Positions 1 to 5,264 of a DNA stretch of 5,264 nt are shown here, one piece after another (the stretch's first letter is position 1; each line of letters opens with the position of its first letter). The stretch lies in NCBI GenBank assembly GCA_007125835.1, contig SLCJ01000385.1:1-5264 (forward strand). Direction: 5' to 3'. This DNA is from Verrucomicrobiales bacterium. Its GTDB lineage: Bacteria > Verrucomicrobiota > Verrucomicrobiia > Verrucomicrobiales > SLCJ01. The translations under genes were made by a program, and so were the position numbers. The notes under the pieces are model-generated. The model was not told the DNA's origin, made no database searches, and saw nothing but the letters and a program-made list of their open reading frames with translations.

Positions 1-662
1 AAAAAGCGAAAGACAAAGAATGTCCAATTCAGGAATGGATATTTCACGGCCAGCAGCCCATCCAGCTCGAGCAGCAGTTCGCGGAGCATGTAGCTATCGC
101 TGGGGGGATTGTCCCCAATCTGTTCGAGGCGGCGCTGGTAGATGGCGGCCTCGCCCTCCTGGCCGGCTTCAAGGGCTGATTCGCGGGCGGCGGTGGCGGT
201 GGCGACTTCCGCCTCCCAAGCGCGGTGGAAGGAATCGCGGACTTCCTCACTGGCGAGCTGTTTCTTGGCGTAATCCTCGTAGAATGTCCACTTCCACAAG
301 GTATGGCGTAGCTCGGGAACGAGGATGAGCGGCAGTGCGAGCAGACCGACTACCGGCATCAGCATACCGATGGATTCCATCATGCGGCGAACGACGATTC
401 CCCAGCCCGAGTTGGAAAGGTTGTGAAGGAGGGTCCAGAAAATTCCGCCGGCGACCAGCGTGAACCCAAAGAACACGGCGAACAGGTAGGAGAAGGCGTA
501 TTGACCGCGCGTGGTCTCGCTGCCGAAAAGAAGCATGCCCAGCGAGAAAGCCAGCAGTATGGCTCCGGTGATGGCCAGATTGCGGGCGGGCTTGGCGACT
601 CGCGAGGGGTCGATGTGCTCGCCTTGCAGCGGCAGGTCCTTGATGTGAACGTGGTGGCTCAT
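1..662 (-). CDS. actF: ActF, NrfD-like membrane subunit of alternative complex III (3' end beyond the window)
   Basis: Open from the ATG at 662 to the left edge without a stop: 220 residues seen, roughly half of a typical ActF (about 400 or more residues). It begins MSHHVHIKDLPLQGEHID, a His-rich hydrophilic head. Three membrane helices follow at about residues 29-47, 55-80 and 97-116, then a long charged stretch (about 127-203). The family-type element leading into the next helix comes last: K207-x-P-F-L-N-x-x-F-F-x-x-R219. ActF is the second PsrC/NrfD-type integral subunit of ACIII; it packs against ActC and ActD and is not known to carry a cofactor. Position directly after actE with a 34-nt spacer fits the act order. 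The charged stretch is odd: members I remember have only about 20-25 residues between the third helix and the K..YLN.PFF..R element, here about 80. The start is the only good one, as it gives the expected short cytoplasmic head. Assignment rests on context plus this motif. Confidence 0.88.
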   Translation of the reverse strand, partial: MSHHVHIKDLPLQGEHIDPSRVAKPARNLAITGAILLAFSLGMLLFGSETTRGQYAFSYLFAVFFGFTLVAGGIFWTLLHNLSNSGWGIVVRRMMESIGMLMPVVGLLALPLILVPELRHTLWKWTFYEDYAKKQLASEEVRDSFHRAWEAEVATATAARESALEAGQEGEAAIYQRRLEQIGDNPPSDSYMLRELLLELDGLLAVKYPFLNWTFFVFRF

Positions 663-696
663 GGAGAAATCGGGGATGCGAGAAAGGGAAGGGGGC
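663..696 (-). promoter_or_regulatory. actF translation start region, pyrimidine-rich, without Shine-Dalgarno
   Basis: The 34-nt spacer after the actE TGA has 29 pyrimidines and ends CCCCGATTTCTCC directly before the ATG at 662. There is no GGAG-like element, and TCTCC abuts the start codon. Confidence 0.6.
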
Positions 697-1407
697 TCAG
701 TCGGCGGATGCGGTGTCCGGTGTCTCCGGGACCAGTTCGCGGATGGCCGGGTCATCGGCTGCGATACCACGCTCGGTTTCCTGGAGGAGGCGGGTCCAGG
801 CAAGCACGGCCCAGCGGTCGCGGATGGTGAGTTTGTCGCCGTAGGCACCCATCAGGCCGCGTCCGTGGGTGATGGCATCGTAGAAATCGCCGTCGGCGTA
901 GTTTTCGGGTTGGTAGCGACTGTCGTGCAGATTGGCAATGTTAGCAAATCCGGCGAAGCGGATCACGCCCTGGCCGTTGCCGCTTTCGCCGTGGCAGATG
1001 GCGCAGTAGATGTTGTAGCGTTCCTGGCCGCGGCGCAGGAAGGCATCGATATTCTCGTTGGTGAGTCCCAGCTCCTCCGGCAGCCCGGTGCCCCAGAAAT
1101 CGCCGAAGCGGCCGGTGTTGAGGTAGGAGTCATCGAGCGCGGTGAAGCCATCGAGACTGGGGTGTGCGCCGCTGGCTAATGGACTGTTGGGCAGTTGGTG
1201 GCCAATGGGCACGGTGCCTTCCACCGGCTCGCGGGAGGCCATGCCATCGGCGAAGAACGCGCTCGGTGTCTGTGCGCGGACGTGGTCCATGCTGTCCATG
1301 TCGGGGAAGATTTCAACCGGCGGGCGGTCGAATTTTGATCCGCGGATCCCGCCGATGGAAATCACGGCGACAACGAGCAGGGCGTGGAGCAGGAAAAGGT
1401 AGCGCAT
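697..1407 (-). CDS. actE: ActE, monohaem cytochrome c subunit of alternative complex III
   Basis: A 236-residue protein with one c-type haem site, CAICH, at residues 135-139 (bases 991-1005). M186 in the GLMGAYG segment is the likely sixth haem ligand, followed by the usual final helix (DRWAVLAWTRLLQ, about 197-209). The first part carries ActE-type features: FPDMDSM (34-40), a TPSAFFADG segment (47-55) and a PVEGTVP segment (61-67). It acts on the periplasmic side, taking electrons from the Fe-S clusters of ActB and passing them on towards ActA or the terminal oxidase. The N-terminus has a hydrophobic stretch at about residues 3-20, then R22 and K25. There is no AxA cleavage site and no lipobox cysteine; the only two cysteines are the haem ones. 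I infer an uncleaved N-terminal anchor, unlike the lipoprotein form I recall for some ActE proteins. The spacer from actD is 30 nt. The ATG at 1407 is preferred because no ATG, GTG or TTG lies in frame between it and the actD stop. Confidence 0.93.
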   Translation of the reverse strand: MRYLFLLHALLVVAVISIGGIRGSKFDRPPVEIFPDMDSMDHVRAQTPSAFFADGMASREPVEGTVPIGHQLPNSPLASGAHPSLDGFTALDDSYLNTGRFGDFWGTGLPEELGLTNENIDAFLRRGQERYNIYCAICHGESGNGQGVIRFAGFANIANLHDSRYQPENYADGDFYDAITHGRGLMGAYGDKLTIRDRWAVLAWTRLLQETERGIAADDPAIRELVPETPDTASAD

Positions 1408-1437
1408 GGGGAGAATGGGCGGAGGGACGAGCGGCGG
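1408..1437 (-). promoter_or_regulatory. actE translation start region, pyrimidine-rich, without Shine-Dalgarno
   Basis: The 30-nt spacer has 25 pyrimidines and ends CCCATTCTCCCC before the ATG at 1407. No purine-rich ribosome binding site is present. It shares the TCTCC element next to the start with actC and actF. Confidence 0.6.
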
Positions 1438-1989
1438 TCAGATCTTCTCTTCGACGAGTTCGATATCAACGCCACCGATCTGTTCGAGGAAATCACGGGT
1501 GCGCTCGCGGGCGAAGCGGGAGTCGCGTGCCTCGATGGCGATGAAGAAGCCATCGTCGGTGACGCGGGTGAACTGTTGCGATTCGAAGAGCGGGTGGTTG
1601 AGGCGGGGAAGCTGCATCAACACCATCAGTCCGAACAGCGTGGTCAGGCCAGCAAGCAGCACTGTCAGTTCGAACATGATCGGGAAGTAGGCCGGTAGCG
1701 TGAACAGGTTGGTCGGCTTGCCATGTACCACGGTGGGGTAAAGGATCACCTGCGTGAAAAACTGCATGAACACCGCAAGCGTGAAGCCGGTGGCACCTCC
1801 GAAAAACACGAGGTGCGGCAGGCGGGAGCGTCCCAAGCCCATGGCGGCATCCATGCCGTGAATGGGGAAAGGCGAATAGGCGTCCCAGCGGGAGTAGCCT
1901 TTTTCGCGAACCTTTTTCGCCGCTTGGTAGAGATCCTTGGCGGATTCGAAGCGGGCGAGGTAGCCGTAGACTTTGCGGATGTTGCTCAC
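1438..1989 (-). CDS. actD: ActD, DUF3341 membrane subunit of alternative complex III
   Basis: A 183-residue protein of the DUF3341 family, the usual length. The soluble N-terminal part (1-57) has the family pattern: YGYLARFES (8-16), a helix with KKVREKGYSRWDAYSP, then the signature FPIHGMDAAMGL (41-52). Two membrane helices follow at about 59-80 and 101-127, joined by a loop with YPTVVHGKPTNL. After NHPLFE (131-136) comes a small soluble domain (about 138-183) ending in acidic residues. ActD is a structural membrane subunit beside ActC and ActF and carries no cofactor. The start is GTG at 1989: the frame upstream back to the actC stop holds no ATG, GTG, TTG or CTG, and this start puts the family pattern at the right distance from the N-terminus. 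It sits 42 nt after actC and 30 nt before actE. Confidence 0.93.
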   Translation of the reverse strand: MSNIRKVYGYLARFESAKDLYQAAKKVREKGYSRWDAYSPFPIHGMDAAMGLGRSRLPHLVFFGGATGFTLAVFMQFFTQVILYPTVVHGKPTNLFTLPAYFPIMFELTVLLAGLTTLFGLMVLMQLPRLNHPLFESQQFTRVTDDGFFIAIEARDSRFARERTRDFLEQIGGVDIELVEEKI

Positions 1990-2031
1990 GGTTGAGGATC
2001 GGTTGGGTGGATTTCCAGAGGTGGTGTGCGG
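1990..2031 (-). promoter_or_regulatory. actD translation start region without Shine-Dalgarno, GTG start
   Basis: The 42-nt spacer ends CGATCCTCAACC before GTG. The only purine cluster (TCTGGAAAT) is more than 20 nt upstream of the start, too far for a normal ribosome binding site. GTG is the only start codon available in this frame after the actC stop. Confidence 0.55.
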
Positions 2032-3504
2032 TCAGGACTTGTGGAGGAGGCGGCCGTCGGCGTCGTGGGAGAGGGCAGCCTCGCGTTTTTCGTCTTCGAT
2101 TTCGTCGTGGTGGACGTTCGAGGATTTCAACGTCCATTTCACCTCGGCGATGTTGATGCACGGGAGGAATTTCATAAACAGGAGGAACAGCGCGAGGAAC
2201 AAGCCGAGCGTGCCGACGAAAAGCAGGATTTCGACGGAGCTGGGGCTGTAGTAGCGCCAGTCGCCCGGCAGCCACATGCGTGCCAGGGTGGTGACAATGA
2301 TCACGAAGCGCTCGAACCACATGCCGATATTCACGCACATGGCGACGGCCATGACGACCCACAGGTTCTGACGCGCCCATTTCATCCAGAAGACCTGGGG
2401 GGCGATCACGTTGCAGAAGAACATGGCGTAGTAGGCCCAGTTGTAGGGGCCGTCGATGATCCGGATGTAGAAGGCGGCGCTTTCGTAGGGGTTGGCTCCA
2501 TACCAGGCGATGAAAAACTCCATGCAGTAGGCATAGCCGACGAAAAACCCGGTGAGCAGGATGATCTTGGCCATGTTGTCGATGTGCTTCATCGTGATCA
2601 AATCCTCCAGCCCGAACATCTTGCGGGCCGGGATCATGAGCGTGAGCACCATCGCGAAACCACCGAAAATCGCACCCGCGACGAAGTAGGGCGGGAAAAT
2701 CGTGGTGTGCCATCCAGGCACCACGGAGGTGGCGAAGTCGAACGAAACAATGGTGTGCACGGACAGCACCAGCGGGGTGGAGAGGGCGGCGAGCAGCAGG
2801 TATGCCATCTCGTAGTGGCGCCACTGGCGGTTGCCACCGCGCCAGCCGAGAGCGAAAAGCCCGTAGAGCATCTTACGCACCTTGGTCTTCGCACGGTCGC
2901 GCAGGGTGGCGAGATCGGGAATCATGCCGACATACCAGAAGATGAGCGAGATGGTGAAGTAGGTGGAGACGGCGAACACGTCCCACAGCAGCGGGCTTTT
3001 GAAATTCTGCCATACTGCATTGGCATTGGGGATGGGCGCGAGGAACCACGCCATCCACACGCGTCCGACGTGGAAAGCCGGGAAGATCCCGGCGCAGGTC
3101 ACCGCGAAAATGGTCATCGCCTCGGCGGCGCGGTTGACGGATGTTCGCCAGTTCTGGCGCGTGAGGAAAAGGATGGCCGAGATCAGCGTGCCGGCGTGGC
3201 CGATACCGATCCAGAATACGAAGTTGGTAATGTCCCAGCCCCAGAACACGGCATTGTTCATGCCCCACGTGCCGACACCGGTGGAGACCAGATAGGTCAG
3301 GCCGACGCCGACGCCGACCACCGCGACAATGGCGCTGGGAATGAACAGCAGCCACCAGAGCAGCGGCATTTTGTTCTCGCAGATGCCGGCCACCCGGTTG
3401 GTGATCCATGCGAGTGATCGGTTGTTGAGCACCAGGTCCTCGCGCTCGAGGACGTCGAGGCGGGGCTGGTTGCCGGCGGATGTGGTGGCGGTTCCTTGGG
3501 CCAT
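2032..3504 (-). CDS. actC: ActC, NrfD/PsrC-type quinol-oxidising membrane subunit of alternative complex III
   Basis: A 490-residue polytopic membrane protein of the NrfD/PsrC superfamily, normal length for ActC. About ten membrane helices can be drawn, at roughly 49-73, 91-113, 127-147, 175-195, 232-252, 268-291, 309-330, 352-376, 381-400 and 426-448. ActC holds the quinol site of ACIII; electrons leave to the Fe-S clusters of ActB. Polar residues within helices that may line the quinol site or a proton path include H145 (FPAFHVGR), D175 (LLWDVFAVSTYF), H250 and D256 (SVHTIVSFDFATS). Other conserved-looking blocks are GHAGTLISAILFL (102-114), PGWHTTIFPPYFVAGAIF (263-280) and GMWFERF (394-400). 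The protein ends in a charged tail of about 30 residues, rich in D, E, H and K. The ATG at 3504 is the first possible start after the actB stop, which is in the same frame. The 27-nt spacer implies co-transcription with actB. Confidence 0.96.
   Translation of the reverse strand: MAQGTATTSAGNQPRLDVLEREDLVLNNRSLAWITNRVAGICENKMPLLWWLLFIPSAIVAVVGVGVGLTYLVSTGVGTWGMNNAVFWGWDITNFVFWIGIGHAGTLISAILFLTRQNWRTSVNRAAEAMTIFAVTCAGIFPAFHVGRVWMAWFLAPIPNANAVWQNFKSPLLWDVFAVSTYFTISLIFWYVGMIPDLATLRDRAKTKVRKMLYGLFALGWRGGNRQWRHYEMAYLLLAALSTPLVLSVHTIVSFDFATSVVPGWHTTIFPPYFVAGAIFGGFAMVLTLMIPARKMFGLEDLITMKHIDNMAKIILLTGFFVGYAYCMEFFIAWYGANPYESAAFYIRIIDGPYNWAYYAMFFCNVIAPQVFWMKWARQNLWVVMAVAMCVNIGMWFERFVIIVTTLARMWLPGDWRYYSPSSVEILLFVGTLGLFLALFLLFMKFLPCINIAEVKWTLKSSNVHHDEIEDEKREAALSHDADGRLLHKS
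3301..3318. repeat. Short tandem repeat, three copies of gccgac
   Basis: Three perfect 6-bp copies within actC. On the coding strand they encode Val-Gly-Val-Gly-Val-Gly in the first membrane helix (about residues 63-68). This is in frame and compatible with the helix; it looks like ordinary coding constraint in a GC-rich gene, though a 6-bp unit could gain or lose copies without a frameshift. Confidence 0.6.
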
Positions 3505-3531
3505 GGGAGAGCGTTCGTGCTGGGGGATGGA
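3505..3531 (-). promoter_or_regulatory. actC translation start region without Shine-Dalgarno
   Basis: The 27-nt spacer after the actB TGA reads, just before the ATG, GCTCTCCC. There is no GGAG/AGGA-like element within 15 nt of the start. The start is still secure because the frame upstream contains no other start codon before the actB stop. Initiation may rely on coupling to actB translation or on another mechanism. Confidence 0.6.
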
Positions 3532-5264
3532 TCAGTGGATGCTGATGGTCGAGTTGCCAATCAATGGCGCGTCGGGCATCGCCGGGTTGGGATTCTTGAT
3601 GCGCGCCAGGTAGCTGGTGCGCGGCAGTGCGCCGACGTAGTTGAGCAGGTCGTAATTGCGCGGGTGGAGGCTGCGGATCGGGCGGCGCTCGATGTCCATG
3701 TCGATGAACTTGTAGCGGCGGATGTCGCAATTCGGATCGAGCAGGTTGCCAAAGACAATCGCCTCGGATGGGCAGGCCTCCTGGCAGGCGACCTTCACCG
3801 AGTTGGCGGGCACGCGCAATTCTTCCCAGTCGAGGGAGGTTTCGTGCGAGGGAATGCCCAACTCGACCGGCTTGTCCCGGCGGCGGCTGTATTGTTTGAT
3901 CTTGGCTTCTTCGAGGCGCTGGATGCAGTAGGTGCACTTTTCCATCACCCCGCGCATGCGGATGGAAACGTTGGGGTTCTTCTGCAACTTCTCGCTCTCG
4001 GGCACGCCCTTGGTGGACGACAAAGGGCCGCGGTAGAGTTCGTTGAGCGGGCGCTTGTTGTAGTCGAAGTAGTTGAAGCGGCGAGCCTTGTATGGGCAGT
4101 TGTTGGCGCAGTAGCGGGTGCCGATGCAGCGGTTGTAGGCCATGACGTTGAGGCCATCTTCGCTGTGCACGGTGGCATTTACGGGGCACACCACTTCGCA
4201 GGGGGCTTGCTCGCACTGGACGCAGGCGACAGGCTGCATGAGCATCGCCGGGTTGTCCTCGTCCTGGTAATGGCCGCGGGAGTCCTGTTTGGCCACGAAA
4301 TAGCGGTCCATGCGGATCCAGTGCATTTCGCGGCCGAGGGCGACCTGGCGTTTGCCGACGATGGGAATGTTGTTTTCGGCCTGGCAGGCCACGAGGCAGG
4401 CGTTGCAGCCTGTGCACTGGCTGAGGTCAATGACCATGGCCCACTGGTGGCGCTGGTCGAAAAGATGCGGGCGGCTGAAGCGGCCGGTGCCGGTCTCGAA
4501 TCCAGGCACATCGTGGTCGCGGTTGAAGCCGCGGTTTTTGTAGAAGGAAATATTTTCCGGGACATGGGCGTCCTCGCCCTCGGTGGCGGCGAAGGCAGGG
4601 TCCTCCTGGTAGCGTTCGGTGGTGCCCTCACGAATGATGGCGCGACCTTCCATCGAGCCGTGCTCCTGGGTGAGCGCGAGCAGATAGAGACCATCGGCGC
4701 GGGAGGCACTGCCGCGAGCGATGCGCCCGGCGGCAAAGCGGCGCAGCGGATTCACGTTGAACCCGGTGCCACTGCCGACTCGCATTGGCAGGGCTTGGTC
4801 GGCTGAGCCGTCGCACTGGCCATAGCCCATGGGCAGAGTGATCACGTCGTCGGCATGGCCGTAGGCCACGAGGGCCGGCAGCGTGACTGACGAGCCGTCG
4901 ACAGAAATCTCCAGCAGGGCGGCGCGTTGGTCGCCATCGCCGATGAAGCGGTTGACGCCGAGTTTGTCGGCGGTGGCGGGAGACATCAGCGCGGCGTTGT
5001 CCCAAGTCAGTTTGGTCACCGGATCTGGAGCCTCCTGGAGCCAGCCATTGTTGATGAATCGCCCATCGAAAATGGAGGGGTCGGTGGCAAAAAGAATCTC
5101 GTATTCACCCTCGGAGCCAGAGTTGAGCGCGGCGGAGGCCCATTCGGCGAAGGCCGATGTGTCGGGGGCGACGGCGGGGAGGAGGGGGTGCGCCGTGTCG
5201 GCGAGGAAGCCGTCGCGCAGTGCCTGGTTCCAGCGGTTGTTGAACTCATTTTCCGCCCCACCCA
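3532..5264 (-). CDS. actB: ActB, molybdopterin-oxidoreductase-like / four-cluster Fe-S subunit of alternative complex III (5' end beyond the window)
   Basis: The frame is open from the right edge to the TGA at 3532: 576 codons visible, of a protein usually near 1000 residues. The GTG at 5019 is internal, not the start, since family-like sequence (such as FDGRFINNGWLQEAPDP) continues upstream of it. The first 270 or so visible residues are the end of the molybdopterin-oxidoreductase-like domain, which in ACIII holds no molybdenum cofactor. The rest is a ferredoxin-like domain with four cysteine groups: CTGCNACLVAC (4384-4416), CVQCEQAPCEVVC (4186-4224), CIGTRYCANNC (4096-4128), and CTYC (3925-3936) with CQEAC (3772-3786). 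The third group has three cysteines, as expected for the single [3Fe-4S] cluster; the family carries three [4Fe-4S] besides. The clusters carry electrons from quinol oxidised at ActC to the cytochrome subunits on the periplasmic face. A Tat signal, if present, would be outside the window. Confidence 0.96.
   Translation of the reverse strand, partial: GGAENEFNNRWNQALRDGFLADTAHPLLPAVAPDTSAFAEWASAALNSGSEGEYEILFATDPSIFDGRFINNGWLQEAPDPVTKLTWDNAALMSPATADKLGVNRFIGDGDQRAALLEISVDGSSVTLPALVAYGHADDVITLPMGYGQCDGSADQALPMRVGSGTGFNVNPLRRFAAGRIARGSASRADGLYLLALTQEHGSMEGRAIIREGTTERYQEDPAFAATEGEDAHVPENISFYKNRGFNRDHDVPGFETGTGRFSRPHLFDQRHQWAMVIDLSQCTGCNACLVACQAENNIPIVGKRQVALGREMHWIRMDRYFVAKQDSRGHYQDEDNPAMLMQPVACVQCEQAPCEVVCPVNATVHSEDGLNVMAYNRCIGTRYCANNCPYKARRFNYFDYNKRPLNELYRGPLSSTKGVPESEKLQKNPNVSIRMRGVMEKCTYCIQRLEEAKIKQYSRRRDKPVELGIPSHETSLDWEELRVPANSVKVACQEACPSEAIVFGNLLDPNCDIRRYKFIDMDIERRPIRSLHPRNYDLLNYVGALPRTSYLARIKNPNPAMPDAPLIGNSTISIH

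Larger units (their letters stand above)
1..5264 (-). other. act operon (alternative complex III), actB-C-D-E-F portion
   Basis: Five genes in one direction with spacers of 27, 42, 30 and 34 nt, all visible stops being TGA. The order B-C-D-E-F matches the act clusters known from Rhodothermus, Flavobacterium and others. I see no hairpin plus T-run in any spacer and no promoter-like pair of boxes, so a single transcript that starts upstream of the window (before actA or actB) is likely. Both ends of the window cut through genes of the cluster. Confidence 0.9.

Noticed and set aside
1337..1348. Perfect 12-bp palindrome GATCCGCGGATC
   Set aside because: Lies inside actE coding sequence (around residues 20-24), has no T-run or loop, and a single such palindrome is expected by chance in GC-rich DNA.
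1493..2824. Minus-strand open frame (443 codons) across the actC-actD junction in another frame
   Set aside because: Same kind of Arg/Pro/His-rich shadow; ActC and ActD are clear in the correct frame.
2026..3417. Long plus-strand open frame (463 codons) antisense to actC
   Set aside because: Its product is highly polar, dominated by H, G, E, D and V, with no family features, and lies wholly over a clear ActC. It is a composition effect of the opposite strand in GC-rich DNA.
1408..3531. Spacers of 27, 42 and 30 nt are multiples of three, so actB, actC, actD and actE share one frame, each separated by TGA; possible readthrough fusion
   Set aside because: The 34-nt actE-actF spacer breaks the pattern, the coincidence is not rare, and no readthrough context or selenocysteine-type hairpin was seen.
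2873..4417. Minus-strand open frame (514 codons) across the actB-actC junction in another frame
   Set aside because: Arg/Pro/His/Gln-rich low-complexity product; the two act genes in the other frame explain the region fully.
3496..4806. Plus-strand open frame (436 codons) antisense to actB
   Set aside because: Alanine/valine/glycine-rich product with no recognisable domain, mirroring the Fe-S and upstream region of ActB. Shadow frame.
5016..5261. Minus-strand 81-codon frame at the right edge as a separate small gene
   Set aside because: The overlapping frame reads as continuous ActB sequence to the edge; this one is Ser/Pro/Thr-rich and has no support.

Overview
The window is one densely packed block of genes on the minus strand that encodes alternative complex III (ACIII), a membrane respiratory complex that oxidises quinol and passes electrons to cytochrome c or directly to a terminal oxidase. 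Reading in the transcribed direction (right edge to left edge) the order is actB (5' part missing), actC, actD, actE, actF (3' part missing). This is the standard act order. actA should lie just beyond the right edge. The rest of actF, possibly actG, and often terminal oxidase genes would lie beyond the left edge.

Layout: 5264-3532 holds the end of the molybdopterin-oxidoreductase-like part of ActB plus its whole four-cluster Fe-S domain. 3504-2032 is ActC, the NrfD/PsrC-type quinol-oxidising membrane subunit. 1989-1438 is ActD, a small DUF3341 membrane protein. 1407-697 is ActE, a monohaem cytochrome c. 662-1 is the first 220 residues of ActF, the second NrfD-type membrane subunit; it has no stop inside the window and was found by translating the minus strand from the ATG at 662. 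Spacers are only 27, 42, 30 and 34 nt, with no promoter- or terminator-like structure seen, so one polycistronic mRNA is likely. No non-coding stretch exceeds 42 nt.

How the parts work together (known for the family): quinol is oxidised at ActC, electrons pass through the Fe-S clusters of ActB, then to the c-type haems of ActE and ActA, and on to the oxidase. ActD and ActF complete the membrane part.

Organism: a Gram-negative aerobe with a GC-rich genome. My impression from the protein sequences, especially ActC, is Verrucomicrobiota (Verrucomicrobiales-like). That is inference from memory and would need a phylogeny.

ACIII is a described system, so I do not claim a new one. The points worth a second look are a long charged insertion in ActF after its third membrane helix, the absence of Shine-Dalgarno sequences at all four visible starts with a shared pyrimidine TCTCC next to three of them, and an ActE without a lipobox cysteine.
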